In this document: positions 1-10,792 of the stretch, in pieces | How the letters are laid out: the number at the start of each line of letters is the position of its first letter | Numbering within the stretch: position 1 is the stretch's first letter | DNA from: Triticum aestivum | Lineage: Eukaryota > Streptophyta > Magnoliopsida > Poales > Poaceae | Assembly (NCBI RefSeq): GCF_018294505.1 | Contig: NC_057795.1 | Location: 230,062,643-230,126,642, forward strand | Reading direction: 5' to 3' | DNA length: 64,000 nucleotides | The notes under the pieces: model-generated | Databases searched by the model: none | The model's input: only the letters and a program-made list of their open reading frames with translations | What the model was told of the DNA's origin: nothing | Translations under genes and position numbers: made by a program

Positions 1-162
1 TGATAGGAAAATCAAATATGAAAATCGGGAAATCCCCAACTCTCTCCGAGGGTCCTTGAGTTGCTTAGGATTTCGAGGATCGCGGAGCGGAAATGCAATA
101 AAATATGATATGCATGGATGATCTATGTATAACATTCCAAATTGAAAATTTGGGATGTTACA
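1..162 (-). repeat. Terminal fragment of an unassigned LTR retrotransposon
   Basis: The segment ends in TTACA and is followed by ccatc (163-167). From there the sequence matches the Z-type internal domain again: compare 163 onward with 5622 onward. The last 35 bases form an inverted repeat, 130-143 against 147-160 with a 3-base loop and one mismatch. Read on the minus strand, this is the TGTAAC start of an LTR, a common beginning for cereal Gypsy LTRs. The other end and the second TSD copy lie outside the window, so family and orientation are inferred. The 74-codon ORF at 105-329 crosses the junction and is not a gene. Confidence 0.6.
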
Positions 163-896
163 CCATCCGGGGCATCCACAAGCTTAGATGCTTGGTTTTC
201 CTTGAATATTACCTTGGGCTGCCTTGGGCATCCCCAAGCTTAGGCTCTTTCCACTCCTTATTCCATAGTCCATCAAATCTTTACACAAAACTTGAAAACT
301 TCACAACACAAAACTCAACTAAAAACTAATGAGATCCTGTTAGTATAAGAAAATAAATCACCACTTTTTGATATTGTAGTGAACTCATTATATATTTATA
401 TTGGTGTAATATCTACTGTATTCCAACTTTTGCATGGTTCATACCCCCCGATACTACCCAAATCATCAAAATAAGCAAACAACACATAGATAACAGAATC
501 TGTCAAAAACAGAATAGTCTGTAGTAATCTGTAAACTTCGTATACTTATGTAACTCCAAAAATGCTGAAAAATTAGGAGGACAAAGGAAATTCATATATA
601 AATCTTCCGTAAAAAAACCAGGATTTTATCACGTTCCAACAACACAGATCAATCATGTTTCTGGGGGCAAAATATTCTGTTTTTCAGCAAGATCAAATCA
701 AGGATAGACCAAAGTATCCCAAAGGCTTTACTTGTCTCAAAAACTAAACAGAAACAACAAAACACAATTACTACATAGGTAATAATGTGTATTTATTCTA
801 GAACAGTAGAAAATACAAAAAACAAAAAAATAAAATTGGGTTTCCTCCCAATAAGCGCTATTGTTTAACGCCTCTAGCTAGGCATTCAACATAGAT

Positions 897-1738
897 CTAG
901 GTATTCTCATAGTAATAAGGGAGATCGTCCATGCTCATCTCATACTTCCTTCTTTCAGCGGCAAGTTTCCTTTGTGGTAAGCAAAAATAATCAAAAGGGC
1001 TAAATTTAATAGGATAAGGATCCCTAAGACAAAGTTTGGGAGGAATTGGTTCCTCCTTCATCCCCTTGTATTTTATGATCAACTCATCATTATAAGCATT
1101 CCTTTGGTGGAACGTCATAAGCCTATATCTTAATATGAACCCTAATCTGTTGTTTTGTAAATTATCATTGAGTTCAGAAATCTTATCAACCAAAACCTCG
1201 GTAGGGACCCATTTTCCCGAATATTCATTATAGGCAGCATAATTGGGAGATTGCAATCACATTATTTCCTCTTTATTAAAAAGGATATCCTCTATGGGGT
1301 GACAACCACCATTTATTTTATAATCAGGGAAAATCTTGCTAGCTTCTTTCATGATGAATCTAAACTCATGAGCTAGAAATATAGTGGCGGCACGCTTAAC
1401 AGAAGAATGCTGAATATTAGAGAACTCTAGAAAAATCCTTTGTATGCATGGATGCATATGAACAAATTGTCTTTCAAGTTCAATTATGAGCAAAGTTATT
1501 GCATCCACAATGCTATTAGTTTTATTAAGAATAGATCCTCCTAGCATAGGTAGCGTACCGGGACAAGTAACAAAATCTTGAATCACCCCTTTTGCAATAA
1601 TATTACCGCTACCCACACAGAGTTTTTTGGTATGGATAATAGTGGGTTCTTCATGAGTATCATACTGGCAAAATCATTTTAACCTTCCTCACGATTATTG
1701 CCATCTTTTTCAGTGATAAACTCCCCAGATTCAGACAT
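897..1738 (-). pseudogene. Broken ORF of unknown function in Z-type element, copy 1
   Basis: I do not recognise this protein. The reading frame begins at an ATG (1736-1738, first residues MSESGEF) about 210 bp after the PBS, where gag normally starts. It ends in a tyrosine-rich tail (DDLPYYYENT) at 897. Compared with the copy at 17972-18857, this one has a stop and a one-base loss near 1660-1680, and a TGA near 1257 where the other copy reads an Arg codon (CGA to TGA). The ancestral protein was about 280 residues. It shows no Gypsy gag motif, zinc knuckle, protease or RT motif. The conserved core includes RQFVHMHPCIQRIFLEFSNI. It may be a non-standard gag or an acquired ORF. Confidence 0.55.
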
Positions 1739-1948
1739 GGTGGCAAGAAATCGATCTAGCACACGAGAAACCAAAGGACAAATGAAAAGACGAACAGAAG
1801 AAGGGTGAATAAAAAAGGGCAAATCTTTTTGTGTTTTTTTGAAATCGTTTTAGAAGTGGGGGACAGGAAAATGAGAGGTAAATGGAAAATAATGTAATTC
1901 AAGAGATGAGAGTTTATGGTGGGTACATGGTAGGCTTGATGTAGAACC

Positions 1949-1966
1949 TCCCCGGCAACGGCGCCA
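1949..1966 (-). other. Primer-binding site, tRNA-Asp type
   Basis: The plus strand reads TCCCCGGCAACGGCGCCA, equal over 18 bases to the 3' end of plant tRNA-Asp including CCA as I remember it. On the minus strand this is a PBS beginning TGGCGCC, 11 bases inside the LTR that starts at 1978. It is not a tRNA gene, because the rest of the tRNA is absent. W has the same site with one mismatch (35648-35664); Z's other PBS (19068-19085) is decayed. Confidence 0.85.
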
Positions 1967-1977
1967 GAAATTCTTCC

Positions 1978-3557
1978 TGCTACTTCTTGAGCTTGCATTT
2001 GTTTTTCCATTGAAGAGGAAAAGGTGATGCAACAAAGTAGAGGTAAGTATTTCTCTTAGTTGAGAACCAAGGTATCAATCCAGTAGGAGGTACACACAAG
2101 TCTCCAATGTATGCACCTGCACAAACAATCAAACACTTGCACCCAATGCGATAAAGGGGTTGTCAATCCCTTCACGGTCACTTGCAAGGATGAGATCTGA
2201 TAGAGATAAATATAAAATATTACTGAAACATAAAACAAAGTAAAAACAAATAAATTGCAGCAAGGTATTTTTTGGTTTGTGGTTTATAGATATGAAAATA
2301 TATGATGGAAAATAGACCCGTGGGCCATAGGTTTCACTAGAGGCTTCTCTCTTGAAAGAAAATAATACGGTGGATGAACAAATTACTGTCGAGCAATTGA
2401 TAGAAAAGCGCAAAGTTATGACGATATCCAAGGCAATGCTTATGAATATAGGCATCACGTCCGTGTTAAGTAGACCAACTCCTGCCTGCATCTACTACTA
2501 TTACTCCACACATCGACCGCTATCCAGCATGCATCAATAGTATTAAGTTCATAAGAATGGAGTAACGCCTTAAGTAAGATGACATGATGTAGAACGATAA
2601 ACTCAAGCAATATCATGAAACCCCCATATTTTTACCCTCGATGGCAACAATACAATACGCGCCTCACTACCCCTACTTTGTCACTAGGTGAGGACACCGC
2701 AAGATTGAACCCAGAACTAAGCACCTCTCCCATTACAAGAAGAACCAATCTGGTCGGCCAAACCAAACCGATAATTCAAAGAGAAATACAAAGATATCAA
2801 ATCATGCATATAAGAATTCAGAGAAGACTCAAATAATATTCATAGATATTCTGATCATGAATCCACAATTCATCGGACCTCGACAAACACACCAAAAAAG
2901 AATATTATGTCAGATAGATCTCCAAGAACATCAAGGAGAACATTGTATTGAAGATCAAAGAGAGAGAACAACCATCTAGCTACTGGCTATGGACCTGTAG
3001 GTCTGTGGTAAACTACTCACGCTTTATCGGAAGGGCAATAGAGTTGATGTAGAAGCCCTCCGTGATCGAATCCCCCTCCGACAGGATGCCAGAAAAGGCC
3101 TCAAGATGGGATCTCATGGGTACAGAAGGTTGCAGTGGCATAGAAGTATTTTGGTGGAAGCTTCTGGTCGTTTGGGAATATTTGTGAATTTATAGGCCAA
3201 GAATTAGGGTTGGAGGAGCTCTGAGGGGCCCACAAGCCCTCAGGGCGCCCCCCTAGGGCGCGCCCCTGAGGCTTGTGTCCTCCTCGGGACTCCTCTGACT
3301 TCATCTCCAAGTCCTTCGTGTGTCATATGGTCTAAGAAAAATCATCGCGAAAGTTTTATTCCGTTTGGACTCCATTTGGTATTCCTTTTCTGTAAAACTC
3401 AAAAACAAGGAAAAAACAAAAACTGGCACTGGGCTCTAGGTTCATAGGTTAGTTCCAAAATTAATATAAATAGCATATTAATGCATATAAAACATGCAAA
3501 ACAGATAATATAATAGCATGTAACAATAAAAAATATAGATACATTGGAGACGTATCA
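1978..3557 (-). repeat. LTR of element Z (Sabrina/WHAM-like), shared by two internal domains
   Basis: On the minus strand this 1580-bp LTR begins TGATACGTCTCCAACGTATC at 3557 and ends AAGTAGCA at 1978. Its first 20 bases contain an inverted repeat (GATACGT/ACGTATC). It is homologous to the split LTR 19097-20041 plus 45949-46554, and more distantly to the LTRs of W, D and S. A PBS flanks one side (1949-1966) and a PPT the other (3558-3572). That makes it the 3' LTR of the domain to its right and the 5' LTR of the domain to its left. Small ORFs inside it are not genes. Confidence 0.85.
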
Positions 3558-3572
3558 AGCATCCCCAAGCTT
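3558..3572 (-). other. Polypurine tract of element Z
   Basis: On the minus strand AAGCTTGGGGATGCT lies directly before the LTR start TGATACG. The identical motif adjoins the LTRs of W (30552-30566) and S (63378-63392). This is the expected position and composition of the plus-strand primer of Gypsy elements. Confidence 0.8.
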
Positions 3573-5897
3573 AATTCCTGCTCGTCCTCGAGTAGGTAAA
3601 TGATAAAAACAGAAGTTTTGATGTGGAATGCTACCTAACATATTTATCCATGTAATTTTCTTTATTGTGGCATGAATATTCAGATCCATAAGATTTAAAA
3701 CAAAAGTTTAATATTGACATAAAAACGATAATACTTCAAGCATACTAATAAAGAAATCGTGTCTTCTCAAAATAACATGGCCAGAGAAAGTTATCCCTAC
3801 AAAATCATATAATGTGGCTATGCTCTATCTTCATCACACAAAGTATTAAATCATGCACAACCCCAGTGACAAGCCATGCAATTGTTTCATACTTTTGATG
3901 TTCTGAAACTTTTCAAACTTTCATGCAATACATGAGTATGAGCCATGGATATATCACTATAGGTGGAATAGAATATGGTGGTTGTGGAGAATACAAAAAG
4001 AAGGAGAAAGTCTCATATCAACTAGGCGTATTAACGGGCTATGGAGATGCCCATCAATAGATATCAATGTGAGTAAGTAGGTATTGCCATGCAAAAGATG
4101 CACTAGAGCTATATGTGTATGAAAGCTCAAAAAATAAACTAAGTGGGTGTGCATCCAACTCGCTTGCTCACGAAGACCTAGGGCAATTTGAGGAAGCCCA
4201 TCATTGGAATATAAAAGCCAAGTTATATAATGAAAAATTTCCACTAGTATATGGAAATGACAACATAGGAGACTCTCTATAATGAAGATCATGGTGCTAC
4301 TTTGAAGCACAAGTGTGGTAAAAGGATAGTCGCATTACCCCTTCTCTCTTTTCTCTCATTTTTTTATCTGGGCTTCTTTTTGCCCTCTTTTATTTTTTAA
4401 AGTCCGGAGAATCATCCCAACTTGTGAGGGAATCATAGCTTCCATCATCCTTTCCTCACATGTGACAATGCTCTAATAATGATGATCATCACACTTTTAT
4501 TTACTTACAACTCAAGAGTTACAATTTGATTCTATAACAAAATATGAATATATGAATGCCTCCGGTGGTGTAACGGGATGTGCAATGATTAAGAGTGACA
4601 TGTATAAAGAATATGAATGGTGGCCTTGCCACAAATACTATGTCAACTATATGATCATAGAAAGCAATATGACAATGACGGAGTGTGTCATAATAAATGG
4701 AACGGTGGAAGTTGCATGGCAATATATCTTGGAATGGCAATGGAAATGCCATAATAGATAGGTATGGTGGCTGTTTTGAGGAATATATATGGTGGGTTTA
4801 CTGCAACAACAAAAGTTGCGTGGTACTAGAGAGGCTAGCAATGGTGGAAGGGTGAGAGTGTGTACAATCTATGGACTCAACATTAGTCATAAAGAACTCA
4901 CATACTTATTGCAAAAGTCTATTAGCTATCGAAAAAGTAGTACACGCATGATCCTAGGGGGATAGGCTGGTAGGAAAAGACCATCGCTCGTCTCCGACCG
5001 CCACTCATAAGGAAGACAAACAATAAATAAATCATGCTCCCACTTCATCACATAACGGTTCACCATATGTGCATGCTACGGAAATCACAAACTTTAACAC
5101 AAGTATTTCTACCAATCCACAATTACTCACTAGCATGACTCTAATATCAACATCTTTATATCTTAAAACAAATGCCAGGAATCAAACTTCTCATAGTATT
5201 CAATGCTCTTTATATAAAAGTTTTTATTATATCCCTCTTGGATGCCCATCATATTAGGACTAAATTCGTAACCTAAGAAAATTTCCATGTTCTTTAGAGA
5301 CTCTCAAAATAATATAAGTGAAGCATGATAGTTCAACAATTTCTATTAAATAAAGTCACCGCCGTGCTCTAAAAAGATCTAAGTGAAGCGCTAGAGCAAA
5401 TTGCCTAGCTCAAAAGATATAAGTGAAGCACATAGTACTCTAACAAATTCACGATTCGTGCGTGTCCCTCTCAAAAGGTGTACAACAAGGATGATTGTGG
5501 CAAACTAAAAAGCAAAGACTCATATCATACAAGACGCTCCAAGCAAAACACATATCATGTGGTGAATAAAAATATAGCCTCAAGTAAATTTATCGATGGA
5601 TTGAAGACGAAAGAGGGGATGCCATCTGGGGCATCCCCAAGCTTAGATGCTTGGTTATCCTTGAATATTACCTTGGGGTGCCTTGGGCATCCCCAAGATT
5701 AGGCTCTTGCCACTCCTTATTCCATAGTCCATCAAATCTTTACACAAAACATGAAAACTTCACAACACAAAACTCAACTGAAAAACTCATGAGATCCTAT
5801 TAGTATAAGAAAGAAAAACACCACTTTTTGGTACTGTTGTGAACTCATTATTTATTTATATTGCTGTAATATCTACTGTATTCCAAATTTTGCATTG
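3573..5897 (-). other. Long non-coding 3' domain of element Z
   Basis: No credible gene lies in these 2.3 kb. ORFs such as 3957-4310 or 4519-4752 are short, unconserved and lack domains. The stretch is colinear with 30567-32900 in W and 63393-64000 in S, so it is a conserved non-coding part of the family between the last ORF and the PPT. It contains a motif near ATATAAGTGAAGCA three times (5314-5325, 5376-5390, 5416-5430), also triplicated in W (32345-32359, 32406-32423, 32451-32465). Confidence 0.7.
5615..5700 (-). other. Internal PPT-like motifs with hairpin in element Z
   Basis: About 2.1 kb before the real PPT, the sequence repeats the PPT core twice: CATCCCCAAGCTT near 5632-5645 and GGGCATCCCCAAGATT at 5685-5700. 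The first overlaps a perfect 9-bp inverted repeat, GGGGATGCC (5615-5623) and GGCATCCCC (5630-5638), with a 6-base loop. W has the same arrangement at 32648-32672 and 32717-32732, and the tandem copy at about 167-240. Function is unknown; a secondary priming site is one possibility. Confidence 0.5.
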
Positions 5898-5902
5898 TTC
5901 AT

Positions 5903-8900
5903 TGTAACGCCCCGAATCTGATGCGCCAGGTGTCTTCCAGTTATTCGCTGTCATTGCCATGTCATTTGCTCGTGTGTTGCACTTTGCCATGTCATCATCT
6001 GCACTGCATGTTTTTCAAAACTTGCATCCGTTCGGGTTCCCCTAGTTCTTTCCGTTGTCCGTTCTGAGCATAGACACACTCGCACGCGCCCGCGTCACCT
6101 CCAAAATATTATTTTATAAGTGGCATAAAAATGTTTTCGGAATGGGGTGAAAGTTGGCGCGCAGTCTTATTATAGTGTAGGTAGACCGCCTGTCAAGTTT
6201 CGTCACATTCGGAGTTCGTTTGATAGCCCAACCGTCATCCGTAGCGGCGTCGTTGCCAGTTTATTCGTCGGATGTTGTTGGTCTCCGAAAACCCCTGCCA
6301 GGCTGCTATCTCTTCTCTTCTTAAAAGCCTAGCCCATCTACAGAGCCCACCAACCCCTTTCCTAGTCCCTCTCCGCTCCAGAGCCGTCCGATGGCGATCA
6401 TACGGTCCGAAACGGCCCCCAAACCACCAAAACCTACCCCTTTTCCCTATATAAACAACCTCCATGCCATTTTGGGCATCCCCTAGCCTCCACCTACCTC
6501 TAGCCTCTCCCCTCCTCGCAATCCGCGCCGGCCAAACCCTGCCCCACCACTTGGCGGCGGCGCCGCCGCCGGACCCCGGGCCAATCCGGGTGCGCCACGT
6601 CGCCTCCTCGCACCCGCCAGCCACTCCCGCGCCGCCATGTGGCGTCGCCACGTTGGCCGCGCCTCTCCCCGCAGCTCCCCGCCGCCGTGGCGCCAGGCCC
6701 ACCCCTGGGCTGATCTGGGCCTGGATCCCGTGCCCCGTGCCCCTCTATGCCCGCTCACTCCAGATCGGCAGAGGAGCTCCCGATCTAGAGCCGCCGCCTC
6801 GCCGGAGTCGCCGCCGGCGACCACCTCCGACCAGGCCGGCCCCTTGCGCCTTGCTCCTCCTTCCCCTGCCCGCCTCCTTCCCCCTCTCTCTCTTCCTTCC
6901 CCGTGCTTCTCTCTCTCCCGCTCACGATCTCTCCCTCTCCCTGTATACCTCGTAGGAGCTACCATGGCCGCCCCGATCTCCGCGTCCGCGCCGCCCCAAG
7001 CCGCCTCGTCGCCGGGAATGGATTCCCCATGCCCAGATCCACCCATTCCCGGCCTCCTTGATGCCGGCTGGGGTCCCATGCCGCCCCACCGTCGCCATTG
7101 ACTTTCGCCGGAGTCTCTCTATACGAGGACTGAAGCTTCCCCGAGCTGAATGTCGTTTTTGCGCTGGTAGTTCTTCCACTGTCCCAGTTTCTGTAACATT
7201 ATGTGTGCATCTTCATCTTGTCATAACATTGTGCATGTTGCTCCGTTTTGTGCGTATGATATGTCAAAATATTCATCTCAGAGTTCTCTTTATGATGGAG
7301 TAGTTTGAATACATGTTAGGATTCATCTTGAGGCCTTAACCTTCGTTGCAAAAATGCTAATTGATATAAACTGGTGTAATCTGCTGATTTTTAACATCAT
7401 ATAGTTGTCTTGCGAGTGCCACAACTTTGTCTCTGTTGACCCTATGATGATGATCTTGATATGCACGTGTTTTGCTCTTCATGATATTCATGAAGGTGTG
7501 ATTTGAATTCATGTTAGGGTTCATCTTGACATATTAACCCCTATTGCAAACGTGCATGTTGCTGTTAATTGCTGAAAACTGCTGTAACTTGCTGATTTGT
7601 AACTTTTGTTGCATTTTGTGTGTGCATCCTATAAGCATGATGTCTACATGTTTTAGGAGCATTTTCATGCCATCTTTACAGTTGTGCCATCCATGTATTT
7701 TTATGTGGCATGTAGTGAGTGCATCAAGCTTGTGAAGTGGGCTACTTGCTGTTAACTTTCTGTCAATGCTGAATCTGTAATATCATGATGCCATGTTTGC
7801 TTGATGCTACCAATTAATCCACGCATAATCTGGAGATTCTTATTTGACATGTTGTATTTCTATGTTATGATATATCATTCCATGCCTTTGATGCCCTATA
7901 TATGTAATATAGCATATGCCTTCATTGCCATGAAATGCTTATATAATGTTCCAGATTTCTATTAACTTCATGATGCTATATTGTGACCTTGATAGTAATT
8001 ATTCCATGACTCTTCTGGAGATGCTCAAATTACATGTTTTGAATTATGCTATTAGTACTTCGTTCACCTTCCATGGTTGTTAATTTTGTATATCATATGC
8101 CTCTTTTTCATGCTTGCAAACATGCTATCATAATGTTGCTGTTTTACACTTGCTGAAACTGTTTCAACATTCAACCTTGTGATGTTGTTTCCCACTAATC
8201 CATGAGACATATGCCTATGATGCAATGATGTTATTTTCTCTTTCTTATGTGAACTTTGATGCCATGCCCCTGGTTGCTATATAAACTTGTTGTAGCTTGT
8301 CTATTTCTTGCTCTCAAGTTGCCGTCATATTAACTCTGCTCATGCATATGCTCCTATGTTATAAGTTGCATCTTGCTTTGATCATATTGGTTTAATCTTG
8401 ATGCCTATGAAACTGAAACTTAATGATATTTGAAGTACGTTATCTGTACATAAAGTGCATGCCAAGTTTGTGCTCATATGATTCTTGTAGCATGTTGATT
8501 TGATGGTTACAATGTGCCTACTTGCTGTTTTGGGCAGATTATAGTTATATCTCGTTTGGAGTGTATGTGTTGCACCGTTGCTCCGTTTTGAGCATGCTCT
8601 ATATGAAACTTTCTTAAAATTGCATGTAGTTTCATATTATCATGTTGCATCCTTGTTTTGAGAGTGTTTGCTTGATGTTTGAATGCATTTTCCATCAATG
8701 TCATGTTTAACTCATTTTGCTCATATCTTCTAGGCCGTAGCTCCGAACTAAATGAACCTTATATGTAACTTGACTAGAATTTCATGTAGATCATCTTGGT
8801 GCATCTTAACTTGCTGTTTAACAACTTGAACATAAGGTTTGTTCAGATCTGGACCAATTTCGAAACTTGCATATGAGGACTTACTGGATTTGTTATATGT

Positions 8901-10777
8901 TGTTTCCGGCCTCATTTAAACTTTTTTTGATGTGTTATTCTTGTATGCTTCATCTCTTGCCATGAGTAGCATCATATAGCCTTTGTCATGCATCGTGCTT
9001 GCTAGAGCATCATGTCATGTTTATGTGTTGTGTGTTTACCATGTAGTTTTCTTCTTTCCGGTTGTGCTTCTTCTCGATAGTTCCTGTTTCGTTGCGATCG
9101 TGAGGATTCGTTCGCCTACGCTTGGTTCGTCTTCATCCGTTCGTCTTCTTCATGGACTCGTTCTTCTTCCTAGCGGGATTTCAGGCAAGATGACCGTTAC
9201 CCTGGATCTCACTACTATCATTGCTATGCTAGTTGCTTCGTTCTATCGCTATGCTGTGCTACCTATCACTTGCTTATCAAGCCTCCCAAATTGCCATGTC
9301 AGCCTCTAACCTTTTCACCCTTCCTAGCAAACCGTTGTTTGGCTATGTTACCGCTTTGCTCAGCCCCTCTTATAGCGTTGTTAGTTGCAGGTGAAGTTGA
9401 AGATTGCTCCATGTTGGAACATGTTTATGTTGGGATATCACAATATCTCTTATTTAATTAATGCATCTATATACTTGGTAAAGGGTGGAAGGCTCGGCCT
9501 TATGCCTGGTGTTTTGTTCCACTCTTGCCTCCCTAGTTTCCGTCATACCAGTGTTATGTTCCTTGATTTTGCAGTCCTAACACGGTGTGGGTTTATGGGC
9601 CCCTCTTGAGAGTTCGCTTTGAATAAAACTCTTCCAGCACGGCCCAACATTGGTTTTAACATTTGCCATAATAATACTTAAACTAAATAATAAATTTGCA
9701 TAGGGCGTCATGAACTCGAGGATTTTTCTACATAGCAGGGGGGCCAGCGCTGATGGTGTTGGTCCCAAACGAGCAGACTGCGGGGCCACCACCGGGCAAC
9801 CTGAGGATCTTGTTTTACTTGTAGGCTTTCCCATCCGGACGTGTCCTGAGACTAGATGCGCGTGGCTACTATCAGGGTGTCGACACGCCGGGAGGCTTTG
9901 CTGGATTAGTTTTACCGTAGAAATGTCTTATGCACCGGGATCCCGAGTCTGATCGGATGTCCCGTGATGGAGGATTGTCTCCGCGGATTGTGAGCTTATA
10001 ATGGGCTAATTTGGGACACCCCTGCAGGGTTTAAACTTTCGAAAGCCGTGCCCGTGGTTATGTGGCAGATGGGAATTTTTAATGTCCGGTTGTAGATAAC
10101 TTGACACCAGATTCAAATTTAAATACACCAACCGTGTGTGTAACCGTGACAATCTCTTTTTGGGTGAGTTCGAGAAGAGAACACGGTGGGGTTATGTTTG
10201 AACGTAAGTAGTTCAGGATCACTTCTTGATCATTACTAGTTGCGACCGCTTGCGTAGCTTCTCAAATTATTCTTGTACTCATAAGTTAGGCACCATACTT
10301 TGCTTAGCCGCTTGCTGCAACCTTACAACTTATCCATTCCATACCCATTAAGCTTTGCTAGTCTTGATACCCATGGTAATGGGATTGCTGAGTCCTCGTG
10401 GCTCACAGATAACTACAACAACAGTTGTAGGTTCAGGTAATGCGATGATCATGACGTGAAAGCGATGTATGCTTGTCTTGGAGTTCTTCTTCTACTTCTT
10501 CTTTGTTCATGGGTTAGGTTCCTGGTCGGCAGCCTGGGCTAGCAGGGTGGATGTCGTTTGAGTTTCTGTTTGTGTTTCATCCGTAGTCGGACGTTCCTCT
10601 TGTGTATGATGTTATTGTATTCATGTGACATTGTATGCCTTTTGTATGTATCCCCAACTATTATGTAATGGTACGATGTAATGATATCCACCTTGCAAAA
10701 GTGTCTCCAATATGCGCTTGTATTCTTGGTGGGACCTTTGAGTTTCTTTAGGATAGGGCCGCATATTGGGCGTTACA
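5903..10777 (+). repeat. 5' LTR of element Y
   Basis: This LTR has three compositional zones. The first 550 bp hold the promoter, with TATATAAA at 6448-6455. A GC-rich zone (about 6480-7180) follows, and then a long AT-rich, T-skewed zone (about 7180-9900) before the GC-balanced end. ORFs in the GC-rich zone (6464-6955, 6637-7101 and reverse ones) are rich in Pro, Ala and Arg. They differ in length and frame from their counterparts in the 3' LTR, so they are composition effects rather than genes. Confidence 0.85.
6448..6455 (+). promoter_or_regulatory. TATA box of Y 5' LTR
   Basis: TATATAAA lies about 545 bp into the LTR, immediately before the GC-rich zone. The same motif is preserved in the 3' LTR at 13205-13212. 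Transcription would be expected to start near 6480, giving a leader of over 4 kb of LTR sequence before the PBS. Confidence 0.7.
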
Positions 10778-10780
10778 AGT

Positions 10781-10792
10781 TGGTATCAGAGC
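10781..10792 (+). other. Primer-binding site, initiator tRNA-Met type
   Basis: TGGTATCAGAGC, three bases after the LTR end, is the standard 12-base complement of the 3' end of plant initiator tRNA-Met. It fixes the orientation of Y as plus. Confidence 0.93.

Larger units (their letters stand above)
163..1977 (-). mobile_element. Second Z-like internal domain, 5' half (tandem copy)
   Basis: This stretch is colinear with 5620-5902 joined to 17555-19096, the internal domain of element Z, at roughly 93-95 percent identity by eye. On the minus strand it runs from the PBS at 1949-1966, through a broken ORF (897-1738), to the non-coding region with PPT-like motifs near 175-235. It abuts LTR 1978-3557, whose other side carries the PPT of the neighbouring internal domain. 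The arrangement is therefore internal-LTR-internal-LTR rather than one simple insertion. The LTR that should close this copy lies left of the window. Confidence 0.75.

Noticed and set aside
1949..1966. tRNA-Asp gene
   Set aside because: Only the last 18 bases of the tRNA are present, at a retrotransposon PBS position.
6464..7101. Overlapping ORFs on both strands in the GC-rich part of Y's LTR
   Set aside because: The frames are not conserved with the 3' LTR copy (13221-13963). They are low-complexity Pro/Ala/Arg translations expected from GC-rich DNA.
10781..10792. tRNA-Met gene
   Set aside because: Only the 12-base PBS complement, directly after an LTR.
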